This document shows positions 32,398 to 40,374 of a stretch of 64,000 bases of DNA, piece after piece. The stretch spans positions 248,001 through 312,000 of the forward strand of contig NZ_BNBR01000007.1 in NCBI RefSeq assembly GCF_014656055.1. Direction: 5' to 3'. A program made the position numbers and the translations under genes. This stretch comes from Streptomyces griseosporeus. GTDB taxonomy: Bacteria > Actinomycetota > Actinomycetes > Streptomycetales > Streptomycetaceae. Position 1 is the first letter of the stretch. Every line of letters starts with the position of its first letter. The notes below the pieces were generated by a model that was given only the letters and a program-made list of their open reading frames with translations, ran no database searches and had not been told where the DNA came from.

Positions 32398-33917
32398 CCA
32401 GCACCCTGCAGCCGGCACGCACGAGCGAGGCGGTGAAGCGCCCGGGCCGCTGGCTCGCGCTGTCCGTCCTCGTGCTCGCCGTGCTGCTGGTGGCCGTCGA
32501 CGCGACCGTCCTCGGCCTCGCGACCCCCTACATCAGCGAAGACCTCCGGCCCTCCGGCACCCAGCTGCTGTGGATCGGCGACGTCTACTCCTTCGTCATC
32601 GCCGGTCTGCTCGTTTCCATGGGCAGCCTCGGCGACCGCGTCGGCCGCAAGCGCATCCTGCTCTGCGGCGCCACGGCGTTCGGCGCGATATCCGTGCTCA
32701 ACGCCTACGCCACCACCCCCGAGCTGATGATCCTCGCCCGGGCCCTGCTCGGCGTCGCCGGCGCGACCCTCATGCCCGCGACGCTCGCCCTGATCCGCAA
32801 CCTCTTCCACGACCCGCGCGAGCGCAGCCTCGCCGTCGGCATCTGGGGCGCCACCGCCTCCGCCGGCACGGCCGTCGGCCCCATCGTGGGCGGCTTCCTG
32901 CTGGAGCACTTCTGGTGGGGCTCCGTCTTCCTCATCAACCTGCCCGTGATGGTCGTGCTCGTCCTCGTCGGCATCCGGCTGCTGCCCGAATCGCGGAACC
33001 CGCGTCCCGGCCCGTGGGACCTGACCAGTGTCGTCCTGTCGCTCGTCGGCATGATCGGCCTCGTCTACGCCGTCAAGGAGGCCGCCACGCACGGCTTCTC
33101 CTGGGCCACGCTCGCCGCCGGCCTCCTCGGCGCCGCCGCGCTGGCCGGGTTCGTGCGCCGCCAGCTCACGCTGCCCGCGCCGCTGCTGGACATGCGGCTG
33201 TTCCGCAACCGCGGCTTCAGCGGTGCCGTCCTGGCGGACCTGCTGACCATCCTCGGCATGTCGGGGCTGGTGTTCTTCCTCTCCCAGTACCTGCAACTGG
33301 TGCAGGGAAGGCCCCCGTTCGAGGCCGGGCTCGCCGAACTGCCCGCCGCCGTCGGCGCGGTGGCGGCCGGTCTGGTCGCGGGGCGCGCGGCCCGCCGCTT
33401 CTCGGTGCGGACCGTCGTCTCCGGCGGCCTCGCCGCGGTCGGTCTGGCCCTGGCCGCGCTGACCATGCTGAGCGAGGAGACCGGCTACCCGCTGCTCGGC
33501 ACCGCCCTGCTCGTCGTCGGCGTCGGCGCCGGCTTCTCCTTCACGGTCACCGCCGACGTCATCCTCGCCGGCGTGCCCAAGGACCAGGCCGGCGCCGCCT
33601 CCGCGGTCTCGGAGACGGCGTACGAACTCGGCGCCGCCCTCGGCATCGCCGTACTGGGCTCGATCGTGACGGGCGCCTACCGCGACTTCACCGCCCCGGC
33701 CGGCACCCCGGCCGCGGCCCATGAATCCCTGGGCGGCGCGGTCGAGGCGGCCCACACCCTTCCGTCCCACACCGCCGACGCCCTGCTGTCGTCCGCCCGC
33801 GAGGCCTTCGTCCACGGCCTCTCCCTGGCGGCGGGCGCCGGGGCCGTCGTACTCCTGGCCACGGCGGCGGCGGCCTGGTTCATGCTCCGCGGCCAACGGC
33901 TGGAAAGCCGACCCTGA
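32394..33917 (+). CDS. MFS drug-efflux transporter, DHA2 (14-helix) family
   Basis: The product is 507 aa with about 14 helices. LLVAVDATVLGLATPYISEDL is motif D1-like, GSLGDRVGRKRILL is motif A, and GPIVGGFLLEHFWWGSVFLINLP is motif C of the QacA/SmvA type drug:proton antiporters. These expel lipophilic cations or antibiotics. It is co-transcribed with the preceding TetR gene and is thus probably induced by its own substrates. A strong terminator follows at 33981. Confidence 0.93.
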   Translation: MTSTLQPARTSEAVKRPGRWLALSVLVLAVLLVAVDATVLGLATPYISEDLRPSGTQLLWIGDVYSFVIAGLLVSMGSLGDRVGRKRILLCGATAFGAISVLNAYATTPELMILARALLGVAGATLMPATLALIRNLFHDPRERSLAVGIWGATASAGTAVGPIVGGFLLEHFWWGSVFLINLPVMVVLVLVGIRLLPESRNPRPGPWDLTSVVLSLVGMIGLVYAVKEAATHGFSWATLAAGLLGAAALAGFVRRQLTLPAPLLDMRLFRNRGFSGAVLADLLTILGMSGLVFFLSQYLQLVQGRPPFEAGLAELPAAVGAVAAGLVAGRAARRFSVRTVVSGGLAAVGLALAALTMLSEETGYPLLGTALLVVGVGAGFSFTVTADVILAGVPKDQAGAASAVSETAYELGAALGIAVLGSIVTGAYRDFTAPAGTPAAAHESLGGAVEAAHTLPSHTADALLSSAREAFVHGLSLAAGAGAVVLLATAAAAWFMLRGQRLESRP

Positions 33918-33980
33918 GGGGCGCGGGGCGTATCGCTGTGCGGCTCCGCCGCGTGGGCGCGATCAACCCCTCACACGCCG

Positions 33981-34015
33981 CACCCGCCGTCCGGCATAAG
34001 CCGGGACGGCGGGTG
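33981..34015. terminator. Terminator between MFS gene and acyltransferase gene
   Basis: CACCCGCCGTCCGGC-ATAA-GCCGGGACGGCGGGTG forms a 15-bp stem with a single bulged G and a 4-base loop. It lies between two convergent genes and can stop transcription from both sides. Confidence 0.85.
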
Positions 34016-34033
34016 GGCGAACCGCGCTGAAAC

Positions 34034-34708
34034 CTACGCCGCTTCCTTGGCCTTGCTCGCGTACATGTCCACGTACTCCTGCCCCGACAGCCGCATCACC
34101 TCGGCCATCACCGAGTCCGTCACGGCCCGCAGCACGTACCGGTCGCGGTCCATGCCGTCGTACCGGGAGAACTCCATCGCCTCACCGAAGCGGACCGTCA
34201 CCTTGTGCGGCCGGGGCATCCCCGACCCGCCCGGCTGGATCTTGTCCGTGCCGATCATCGCGAACGGCACCACCGGCGCGCCCGTCATCAGCGTCAGCCG
34301 CGCGATGCCGGTGCGGCCCCGGTACAGCCGGCCGTCGGGGGAGCGGGTGCCCTCGGGGTAGATGCCGAAGACCCTGCCCTCCTCCAGCACCCGGCGGCCG
34401 GTCATCAGCGCCGCGACACCGCCCCGGCCGCCGTCGCGGTCGACCGGGATCATGCCGACGCCGGTGAAGAACCACGCCATCAGGCGGCCCTTGAGGCCCT
34501 TGCCGGTGACGTACTCGTCCTTGCCGATGAAGCAGACCTGACGGTCGCAGACCAGCGGCAGGATCATCGAGTCCATGAACGTGAGGTGGTTGCCGGCGAG
34601 GATCACCGGACCGTCGCCCGGGATGTGCTCCGCGCCTTCCACCTGTGGGCGGAACATCAGGCGCATGATCGGACCGAGCACTGCCTTGATGATCGCGAAG
34701 CGGGACAA
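34034..34708 (-). CDS. 1-acyl-sn-glycerol-3-phosphate acyltransferase (PlsC-like)
   Basis: The product is 224 aa. The catalytic NHLTFMDSM (HX4D-type), substrate motif GIYPEGTRSPDG and VPFAMIGTDKIQPGG are PlsC hallmarks. It should acylate lysophosphatidic acid at the membrane in phospholipid synthesis. The start is probably TTG at 34708 (LSRFAIIKAVLG) because GGAGG lies 6 bases upstream; another TTG at 34726 would extend it by six residues without a ribosome site. A short hydrophobic N-terminal segment binds the membrane. Confidence 0.9.
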   Translation of the reverse strand: MSRFAIIKAVLGPIMRLMFRPQVEGAEHIPGDGPVILAGNHLTFMDSMILPLVCDRQVCFIGKDEYVTGKGLKGRLMAWFFTGVGMIPVDRDGGRGGVAALMTGRRVLEEGRVFGIYPEGTRSPDGRLYRGRTGIARLTLMTGAPVVPFAMIGTDKIQPGGSGMPRPHKVTVRFGEAMEFSRYDGMDRDRYVLRAVTDSVMAEVMRLSGQEYVDMYASKAKEAA

Positions 34709-34743
34709 CGGGCCCTCCGGTGTCAAGGGATTCGGTATGAGTG

Positions 34744-34777
34744 GTTATGAGTCTGTGCAGGTTATGAGTCTGTGCAG
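34744..34777. repeat. Tandem 17-bp repeat, two copies
   Basis: The sequence GTTATGAGTCTGTGCAG occurs twice head to tail (34744-34760 and 34761-34777), with a partial relic (GTATGAGTG) just before. It lies upstream of the acyltransferase gene in the 396-bp gap between it and the divergent phosphodiesterase gene. It could be a regulator-binding array or simple slippage. Confidence 0.88.
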
Positions 34778-34818
34778 GTGAGGACGATACTCGCGGCCCC
34801 CGGTGCCGCGCACATCGG

Positions 34819-34862
34819 GTTCACCGAGGTCTTACGCACTGTTGACGCGGGTTTACCTGCGG
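34819..34862 (+). promoter_or_regulatory. Candidate PHO boxes (PhoP direct repeats)
   Basis: Four 11-bp units follow each other: GTTCACCGAGG (34819), TCTTACGCACT (34830), GTTGACGCGGG (34841), TTTACCTGCGG (34852). The first and the GTTTACCTGCG overlapping the last resemble the Streptomyces PhoP direct-repeat unit GTTCACC-N4. They lie about 250 bp upstream of the phosphodiesterase gene, whose S. coelicolor counterpart glpQ1 I recall as PhoP-controlled. Distance and degeneracy keep this tentative. Confidence 0.5.
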
Positions 34863-35104
34863 TGTCGCTCCACCGCCGCCGCGTAACGCGCGCGCCATCC
34901 CCCGGACGATGTGACCGACATCGCGCCGGAACCTCCGCCTCCGAGTGCCCCGGAGTCCTTGACGGATGCCGACGGGGCGTCAGAACACGCCGTATGTACG
35001 CCATCCGTAGTCATCCGTGTGTTCGAGTCGAAGCCTCCCTCTGGTCATGTGCACGCCCCTACCATCGGCCCGCACGAGACATCACGGCCGGCAGGAGGAC
35101 GCGT

Positions 35105-36298
35105 ATGGGAACGCACGAGTCGCAGGTGGCGCAGGGGTCGGAGGAGCGGGCGGGCGGCACCGCGCGGCGCGCGCTGCTCGGCGCGGCGGTGCTGGGCGCC
35201 GGGGGAGCGGTCCTCGGACTGGCCGGCACGGCGAAGGCCGCCGGGGGCCCCGAGGCCGCCCGGCACGGCGGCGGGCTGAAGAGCCTGCCCGTGCCGACCG
35301 TCATCGGGCACCGCGGGGCCAGCGGATACCGGCCGGAGCACACCTTCGGCTCCTACCAGCTCGCCCTCGACCTCGGCGCCGACATCGTCGAGGCCGGCGA
35401 CCTGGTCCCGACCAGGGACGGCCACCTGGTCTGCCGGCACGAGCCGGAGATCGGCGGCACCACGGACGTCGCCGCCCACCCCGAGTTCGCCGACCGGAAG
35501 ACCACCAAGGTCATCGACGGCGTCTCCACCACCGGCTGGTTCACCGAGGACTTCACCCTCGCCGAGCTGAAGCGGCTGCGGGCCGTCGAGCGCATCCCCG
35601 CCAACCGGCCGCACAACACCCTCTACGACGGCCGCTGGGAGATCCCCACCTTCGAGGAGGTCCTGCGCTGGCAGGACGAGCAGACCCGCAGGCGGGGCAA
35701 GCAGGTGTGGATCTACCCCGAGACCAAGCACCCCACCTACTTCCGCAAGCTGGGCCTCGGCCTGGAGGAGCGGGTCGCGAAGCTGCTGCGCACGTACGGC
35801 AAGGACAAGCGGAACTCGCCGGTCGTCCTGCAGTCCTTCGAGCCCACCAGCATCGAACGGCTCAACAAGCTCGTCGACAACCCGCTCGTCGTGCTGCTGT
35901 CCGGCGCCGGCAGCCGCCCCTGGGACTTCGTCGAGGCCGGCGACCCGCGCACCGTCGCCGACCTCATCACCCCCAAGGGTCTGCGCGAGATCGCCGGGTA
36001 CGCGCAGGGCATCGGCCCCACCCTCGACCTGGTCATCCCGAAGGACGCGAACGGCCGCCTGACGAAGCCCACCACGCTCGTCGCCGACGCGCACAAGGTG
36101 GGCCTGGTCCTGCATCCGTACACGATGCGCAACGAGAACCCCTTCCTGCCGGCGGAGTTCCGCAAGGGCACGGACGCCGACGCCTACGGCGACGCGTTCG
36201 GGGCCTTCCAGGCGTACTTCGCCACCGGCATCGACGGCGTCTTCACCGACAACCCCGACACCGGCGTGCTGGCCCGCGACGCCTTCGTCAACGGCTGA
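35105..36298 (+). CDS. glpQ1: Secreted glycerophosphodiester phosphodiesterase
   Basis: The product is 397 aa. It hydrolyses glycerophosphodiesters to glycerol 3-phosphate and an alcohol outside the cell, supplying phosphate and glycerol. The GDPD signature IGHRGASGYRPEHTFGSYQ has the catalytic His and Glu; DIVEAGDLVPTRDGHLVCRHE holds the metal ligands and the second His; GVFTDNPDTG closes the barrel. A Tat-like signal is seen in TARRALLGAAVLGAGGAVLG. AGGAGGAC precedes the ATG. Symbol given from synteny with S. coelicolor glpQ1 as I remember it. Confidence 0.9.
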   Translation: MGTHESQVAQGSEERAGGTARRALLGAAVLGAGGAVLGLAGTAKAAGGPEAARHGGGLKSLPVPTVIGHRGASGYRPEHTFGSYQLALDLGADIVEAGDLVPTRDGHLVCRHEPEIGGTTDVAAHPEFADRKTTKVIDGVSTTGWFTEDFTLAELKRLRAVERIPANRPHNTLYDGRWEIPTFEEVLRWQDEQTRRRGKQVWIYPETKHPTYFRKLGLGLEERVAKLLRTYGKDKRNSPVVLQSFEPTSIERLNKLVDNPLVVLLSGAGSRPWDFVEAGDPRTVADLITPKGLREIAGYAQGIGPTLDLVIPKDANGRLTKPTTLVADAHKVGLVLHPYTMRNENPFLPAEFRKGTDADAYGDAFGAFQAYFATGIDGVFTDNPDTGVLARDAFVNG

Positions 36299-36320
36299 AC
36301 CACCCCTTGGAGTGAGCCGA

Positions 36321-36354
36321 CGGCCGTCCGGGCAACCCACCGCCCGGGCGGCCG
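36321..36354 (+). terminator. Terminator after the phosphodiesterase gene
   Basis: CGGCCGTCCGGGC-N8-GCCCGGGCGGCCG forms a 13-bp stem with one G-U pair, 22 bp behind the stop codon. It separates the gene from the small sigma-factor gene. Confidence 0.8.
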
Positions 36355-36367
36355 CGTCGTCCCGCAC

Positions 36368-36862
36368 ATGGACCACCCCCTGCTCACCGCCCTGCGCCCG
36401 TTGCTCACCGCCGAGGCCCAGGCCGAGGCGCACGCCCACGGCGCCGACCCCGCCGACCTCGAACAGTCCGTCTGGCTCCGGCTGCTGGAGCGCCTCGACG
36501 CCGGCGGCCCGCCGTCCGACCCGCCCGGCTGGCTCCGCCGGGCCGTCCGCGCCGAGGCCCGCCTGGTCCGGCGCACCACCTGGCTGGAACGGCCGTACGA
36601 CGTCGAGCCCGCCGACGACCCGGGCCGCGACCCCGAGCACGTCCTGCTCGCCTCCGCCGCCCGCCGCGCCCTGCGCGACGCCGTGCGGCGGCTGCCCGGG
36701 CGCTGCCCGGGACTGCTGGAGGCGCTGCTCTCGCCGAGAGACCTCACCTACCGGGAGATCGCGGGGGAGTTGGGTATCTCACAGGGCTCACTCGGACCGG
36801 AACGTTCCAGATGTCTGGGATGTCTGCGTCGTTTGCTCACACCGGAGGTTGCGGCCCGCTGA
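36368..36862 (+). CDS. Small sigma-70-family (ECF-like) sigma factor
   Basis: The product is 164 aa. DLEQSVWLRLLERLDAGG resembles the end of sigma region 2 and the C-terminus (AVRRLPGRCPGLLEALL...TYREIAGELGISQGSLGPERSRCLGCLRRLL) is region 4, the -35 reader. Region 2 is short, which is unusual but seen in this subgroup. No anti-sigma gene is adjacent. No ribosome site is evident before the ATG at 36368, which lies 13 bp after the terminator stem, so the start is uncertain. Confidence 0.78.
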   Translation: MDHPLLTALRPLLTAEAQAEAHAHGADPADLEQSVWLRLLERLDAGGPPSDPPGWLRRAVRAEARLVRRTTWLERPYDVEPADDPGRDPEHVLLASAARRALRDAVRRLPGRCPGLLEALLSPRDLTYREIAGELGISQGSLGPERSRCLGCLRRLLTPEVAAR

Positions 36863-36919
36863 GCGCGGGGATAGGAGTGGGGGACGACAGGTGATCAGGT
36901 GAGCGGGAGGCGTGCGCAC

Positions 36920-37417
36920 ATGGGCATGAGCGTGACCATCTCGGCGGCGACCGAGCAGGACGCGGAGCAGATCTTCAGGCTGCAGTACCTGTGCTTCCAG
37001 AGCGAGGCGGCGCTGTACGGCAACTACCGCATCGACCCGCTCGTCCAGACCCTCGACTCGGTCCGCGCCGAGGTCGCCTCCGACTGCGTCTTCGTGGCCC
37101 GGCTCGGCGACGAGGTCGTCGGCTCGGTCCGGGGCCGGGTGACCGAGGACGGCGCGGCCTCCATCGGCAAGCTCTGCGTCCACCCCCGCCTCCAGGGCCA
37201 CGGGATCGGCGCCCGCCTGCTGCGTGCCGCCGAGTCCGCCCTCTCCGGGGAGCGCGGCGCCACCCGCTTCCGCCTGCACACCGGCCACCGCAGCGAGGGC
37301 AACCTGCGCCTGTACCGGCGCGTCGGCTACCAGGCGGTCGGGACCGTCGAGGGTGCCGACGGTGTCCGCATGATCGTCCTGGAGAAGCAGGCGGAGGCGT
37401 ACGCCGCTACGGCGTGA
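36920..37417 (+). CDS. GNAT-family N-acetyltransferase
   Basis: The product is 165 aa. The acetyl-CoA loop is seen in LCVHPRLQGHGIGARLLRAAE (R/Q-x-x-G-x-G/A), with NLRLYRRVGYQAVGTVEG as the C-terminal strand-helix. Substrate unknown. The ATG at 36920 is taken because GGGAGG lies 10 bases before it; GTG at 36899 is an alternative. It overlaps the convergent membrane protein gene by 11 bp. Confidence 0.85.
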   Translation: MGMSVTISAATEQDAEQIFRLQYLCFQSEAALYGNYRIDPLVQTLDSVRAEVASDCVFVARLGDEVVGSVRGRVTEDGAASIGKLCVHPRLQGHGIGARLLRAAESALSGERGATRFRLHTGHRSEGNLRLYRRVGYQAVGTVEGADGVRMIVLEKQAEAYAATA

Positions 37418-37862
37418 CCTCGTCGCCGTCGCCCTCGCCGCCGTTGCCGGTCCCGTCCGCGCGGTTCCTGCGCAGCCAGTACAGCGCGGACAGCGGCAGC
37501 AGCACGGGGATGAAGACGTACCCCATCCCGTACTTGGACCAGACCGTCGCGTCCGGGAAGGCCGACGGCTCCAGCACGGTCCAGGTGCCGACGATGAGCA
37601 CACCCGCGAGTTCGGCGGCGCAGCACACCTGTGCCGCCCGGCGGGCCGTCTCGCCGCCGCGCACCAGGGAGTACGTGATGAAGCCGTACACCACACCCGC
37701 CACCGCCGACAGCGTGTAGGCGAGCGGCGCCCGGTCGAACTCGGTGGCGATCTGGAAGGCCGAGCGCGACACCGCGCCGACCACCATCACGCCGTAGAAC
37801 CACACCAGCAGCATGCCGGGGCCGCTGATGAGCCGCTTCGGCTTCTCGTCCACCGTCGTCAC
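37407..37862 (-). CDS. Membrane protein of unknown function
   Basis: The product is 151 aa with four predicted helices (PGMLLVWFYGVMVVGAVSRSA, LSAVAGVVYGFITYSLV, VCCAAELAGVLIVGTWTVL, MGYVFIPVLLPLSALYWLRR) and an acidic Gly-rich C-terminal tail inside the cell. I do not recognise the family. The GTG at 37862 is used because GGGGAGG lies upstream and it is one base past the stop of the preceding gene, so the two are co-transcribed. Confidence 0.8.
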   Translation of the reverse strand: MTTVDEKPKRLISGPGMLLVWFYGVMVVGAVSRSAFQIATEFDRAPLAYTLSAVAGVVYGFITYSLVRGGETARRAAQVCCAAELAGVLIVGTWTVLEPSAFPDATVWSKYGMGYVFIPVLLPLSALYWLRRNRADGTGNGGEGDGDEVTP

Positions 37863-37863
37863 C

Positions 37864-38223
37864 TCAGCCTCCCCAGATGTCGTAGAGCCGCACTTCCAGC
37901 ACGGCCAGCACCACACCGCCGGCCGCCACCGTCACCGAACCCCAGCGAGTGCGCTCGGCCAGCGACATGAAACCCGCCGCCGGGACGCACGCGAAGGCGC
38001 CCAGCAGATACGCCACGAAGATCGTCGTGCCCTGTTCCGGCTTCTCGCCCCGCGCCAGCTGCACGATCCCGATCACCAGCTGGACCACGGCCAGCAGCGA
38101 GACCACGGCCATCCCGATGAAATGCCAGTCCTTCGTCGGCTGGTCACGGTAGGCCGCCCAGCCGCACCACGCGGCGAGCAGCAGCGCGGCGACACCGGTC
38201 ACCAGCGTCAGGGCATCAAGCAT
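37864..38223 (-). CDS. Small membrane protein of unknown function
   Basis: The product is 119 aa with four helices (LVTGVAALLLAAWCGWAAY, FIGMAVVSLLAVVQLVIGIVQ, TTIFVAYLLGAFACVPAAGF, VTVAAGGVVLAVLEVRLY). Not recognised beyond conserved in actinobacteria by appearance. A -10-like TAAGGT lies 6 bases before the ATG and no ribosome site is present, so it is probably leaderless. It precedes a second membrane gene with one base between them. Confidence 0.8.
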   Translation of the reverse strand: MLDALTLVTGVAALLLAAWCGWAAYRDQPTKDWHFIGMAVVSLLAVVQLVIGIVQLARGEKPEQGTTIFVAYLLGAFACVPAAGFMSLAERTRWGSVTVAAGGVVLAVLEVRLYDIWGG

Positions 38224-38229
38224 GCAGTG

Positions 38230-38294
38230 ACCTTATTACGGCCGGGACCGGGCACCGCCGCCGCCCCAGGGGTCTAGACCACAGGGCGTAGGGT
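38230..38294. promoter_or_regulatory. Divergent leaderless -10 elements
   Basis: TAAGGT on the minus strand (complement of 38230-38235) and TAGGGT on the plus strand (38289-38294) lie 6 and 7 bases from the two divergent ATGs. A short palindrome GGTCTAGACC (38271-38280) lies between. No clear -35 hexamers are seen. Confidence 0.45.
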
Positions 38295-38301
38295 CGAAGG
38301 C

Positions 38302-38952
38302 ATGCACCTCCACGCCCACGCCCTCCTCTTCGACAACGACGGCACCCTCGTCTCCTCCCTCGCCTCGGTCCAGCGCTGCTGGACCAGGTGGGCGCGGGAG
38401 TACGGCATCACCCCCGAGGAGTTCGCGCGCGTCCCCCTGCACGGGCGGCCCGCCGCCGAGATCGTCGCCGACCTGCTGCCCGCCGAGGTCGTCCCGGAGG
38501 CGGTCGCGCGCGTCGAGCAACTGGAGGTCGAGGACGTGCCCGGCGGGGGAGTGGAGCTGCTGCCCGGCACCCGCGCCTTCCTCGACGCCCTGCCCGCCGA
38601 ACGCTGGGCCGTCGTCACCTCCGCCACCCGCCGCCTCGCCGAGGCCCGCCTGGACGCCGTCGGCATCCTGCCCAAGACGCTCATCGCCGCCGACGACATC
38701 ACCCGCGGCAAGCCCGACCCCGAGCCCTACCTGCTCGCCGCCCGCCGGCTCGGCGCCGACCCCGCCCGCTGCGTCGTCTTCGAGGACGCCCCCGCGGGCC
38801 TCGCGGCCGGCCGGGCCGCCGGCATGACCACCGTGGCGTTGGCCACAACCCACCCCGCCCACGAACTCGACGCCGACCTGGTGGTGGACGACCTCTCGGC
38901 CTTGTCCGCACTGGTCACCGACACGGGGGTGGAGATAGCCGTCCGCCCCTGA
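38302..38952 (+). CDS. HAD-family phosphatase (sugar-phosphatase type)
   Basis: The product is 216 aa. FDNDGTLVSSLASV carries the nucleophile and acid Asp residues, VVTSATRRLAEAR the Thr/Ser motif, GKPDPEPYLLAARRLG the Lys, and VVFEDAPAGLAAGRAAGM the metal-binding acidic pair. It resembles 2-deoxyglucose-6-phosphate/glycerol-phosphatase types, likely a housekeeping phosphatase of sugar phosphates. The gene appears leaderless from TAGGGT at 38289. Confidence 0.9.
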   Translation: MHLHAHALLFDNDGTLVSSLASVQRCWTRWAREYGITPEEFARVPLHGRPAAEIVADLLPAEVVPEAVARVEQLEVEDVPGGGVELLPGTRAFLDALPAERWAVVTSATRRLAEARLDAVGILPKTLIAADDITRGKPDPEPYLLAARRLGADPARCVVFEDAPAGLAAGRAAGMTTVALATTHPAHELDADLVVDDLSALSALVTDTGVEIAVRP

Positions 38953-38981
38953 CCGCCGGCCGACGCCCGCCCGCACCTGTC

Positions 38982-39010
38982 CATCGCTGTCCACTATCCG
39001 GACAGCGATG
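38982..39010 (+). terminator. Inverted repeat after the HAD gene
   Basis: CATCGCTGTCC-ACTATCC-GGACAGCGATG is a perfect 11-bp stem with a 7-base loop, 29 bp after the HAD stop and 35 bp before the metN leader ORF. It probably terminates the HAD transcript; position near the leader promoter also allows an operator role. Confidence 0.7.
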
Positions 39011-39045
39011 ACCGGTAAGGAGCGTCGGTCTGCTTTACTGACCGC

Positions 39046-39132
39046 ATGACCACGACGAGCAGCCGCATCCTTGCGACCGAGGCGACCATGACGCCCGGTG
39101 CTCGTTGTCTGTGTCGAATGTGCGCCTTCTAG
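39046..39132 (+). CDS. 28-residue leader peptide with terminal Cys/Met codons
   Basis: An ATG-to-TAG ORF of 28 codons begins MTTTSSRILATEATMTPG and ends ARCLCRMCAF: three Cys and one Met within the last eight residues. It lies in the untranslated region 208 bp before metN. TTTACT at 39034-39039 is a -10 placed to start the mRNA at the ATG. Two hairpins follow, CTCGC...GCGAG (39155-39172) and CGTACGG-N6-CCGTACG (39188-39207). The design fits a translated attenuator: ribosomes stalling at Cys codons would reshape the RNA and adjust metNIQ expression. The ORF being real is inferred. Confidence 0.6.
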   Translation: MTTTSSRILATEATMTPGARCLCRMCAF

Positions 39133-39339
39133 AGGGCCCCTGCACCACCTGAGCCTCGCGCCCCGAAGCGAGCCGCCGTAGCACGTCCGTACGGCCCGAT
39201 CCGTACGCGACGCACGCCGCCCCGCGCACATGTTCTCCCCCGGTTCCACGCCACCGCGAGAACCGTGCCGCGTTCCCGACCGAATGCACCCCGCACGGGC
39301 ACACCCGCGCCCGCGCACTCGACAGTGACGGAAACCCCA

Positions 39340-40374
39340 GTGATCACCACATCGGGCCTGAGCAAGGTCTACCGCTCCCGCGGCCGCGAGGTCACCGCGC
39401 TGGACGGCGTCGACCTCCACGTCCGCGAAGGGGAGGTGTTCGGCGTCATCGGCCAGTCCGGCGCCGGCAAGTCCTCCCTCATCCGCTGCATCAACCTGCT
39501 GGAGCGTCCCACCGCCGGCACCGTGACCGTGGACGGGCAGGACCTCACCGCCCTCGCCGGCCGCGGCCCCCGCGCCGGCCGGGAACTGCGCCGCGCACGC
39601 AGCCGGATCGGCATGGTCTTCCAGCACTTCAACCTGCTCTCCTCACGGACCGTCCAGGACAACGTCGAACTGCCCCTGGAGATCCTCGGCAAGTCGGGCA
39701 AGGAGCGTTCCGCCAAGGCGCTGGAACTCCTCGACCTCGTCGGCCTCGCCGACAAGGCGGGCGCCTACCCCGCCCAGCTCTCCGGCGGCCAGAAGCAGCG
39801 CGTCGGCATCGCCCGCGCCCTCGCCGGCGACCCGAAGGTGCTTCTCTCCGACGAGGCCACCAGCGCCCTCGACCCGGAGACCACCCGCTCCATCCTCCAG
39901 CTGCTGCGCGACCTCAACCGGCAGCTCGGCCTGACCGTCCTGCTCATCACCCACGAGATGGACGTCGTGAAGTCGATCTGCGACTCCGCCGCCCTGATGG
40001 ACAAGGGCCGCATCGTCGAGTCCGGCACCGTCGGCGAACTCCTCGCCACGCCCGGCTCCGAGCTGGCCGCCGCCCTGTTCCCGGTGGGCGGCGACGCCTC
40101 CGGCGCCGACCGCACCGTCGTCGACGTCACCTTCCAGGGCGAGGCCGCGACCCAGCCCGTCATCTCGCAGCTGTCGCGCACCTACAACATCGACATCTCC
40201 ATCCTCGGCGCCGCCATCGACACCGTCGGCGGCCTGCAGGTCGGCCGCATGCGCATCGAGCTGCCCGGCCGCTACGAGGACAACGTGGTGCCGATCGGCT
40301 TCCTGCGCGAGCAGGGGCTGCAGATCGACGTGGTCGGCCAGGAGGCCGTGCTGGTGAAGGAGGGCGCGAAGTGA
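39340..40374 (+). CDS. metN: Methionine-type ABC importer, ATP-binding protein
   Basis: The product is 344 aa. Walker A GQSGAGKSS, signature LSGGQKQRVGIARAL, Walker B VLLSDEATSALD and the H-loop LLITHEMD are complete. The C-terminal 80 residues form the NIL domain that binds substrate amino acid and inhibits transport in MetN proteins. GTG at 39340 (VITTSGLSKVY) is chosen as family start; GTG at 39325 would add five residues. First gene of metNIQ; preceded by the Cys-rich leader ORF. Substrate could be Met or a related sulphur amino acid. Confidence 0.93.
   Translation: MITTSGLSKVYRSRGREVTALDGVDLHVREGEVFGVIGQSGAGKSSLIRCINLLERPTAGTVTVDGQDLTALAGRGPRAGRELRRARSRIGMVFQHFNLLSSRTVQDNVELPLEILGKSGKERSAKALELLDLVGLADKAGAYPAQLSGGQKQRVGIARALAGDPKVLLSDEATSALDPETTRSILQLLRDLNRQLGLTVLLITHEMDVVKSICDSAALMDKGRIVESGTVGELLATPGSELAAALFPVGGDASGADRTVVDVTFQGEAATQPVISQLSRTYNIDISILGAAIDTVGGLQVGRMRIELPGRYEDNVVPIGFLREQGLQIDVVGQEAVLVKEGAK

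Noticed and set aside
38953..39339. SAM riboswitch upstream of metN
   Set aside because: No SAM-I type core (such as the conserved AGA/GCAACC arms) seen; the Cys-rich leader ORF explains the long gap better.
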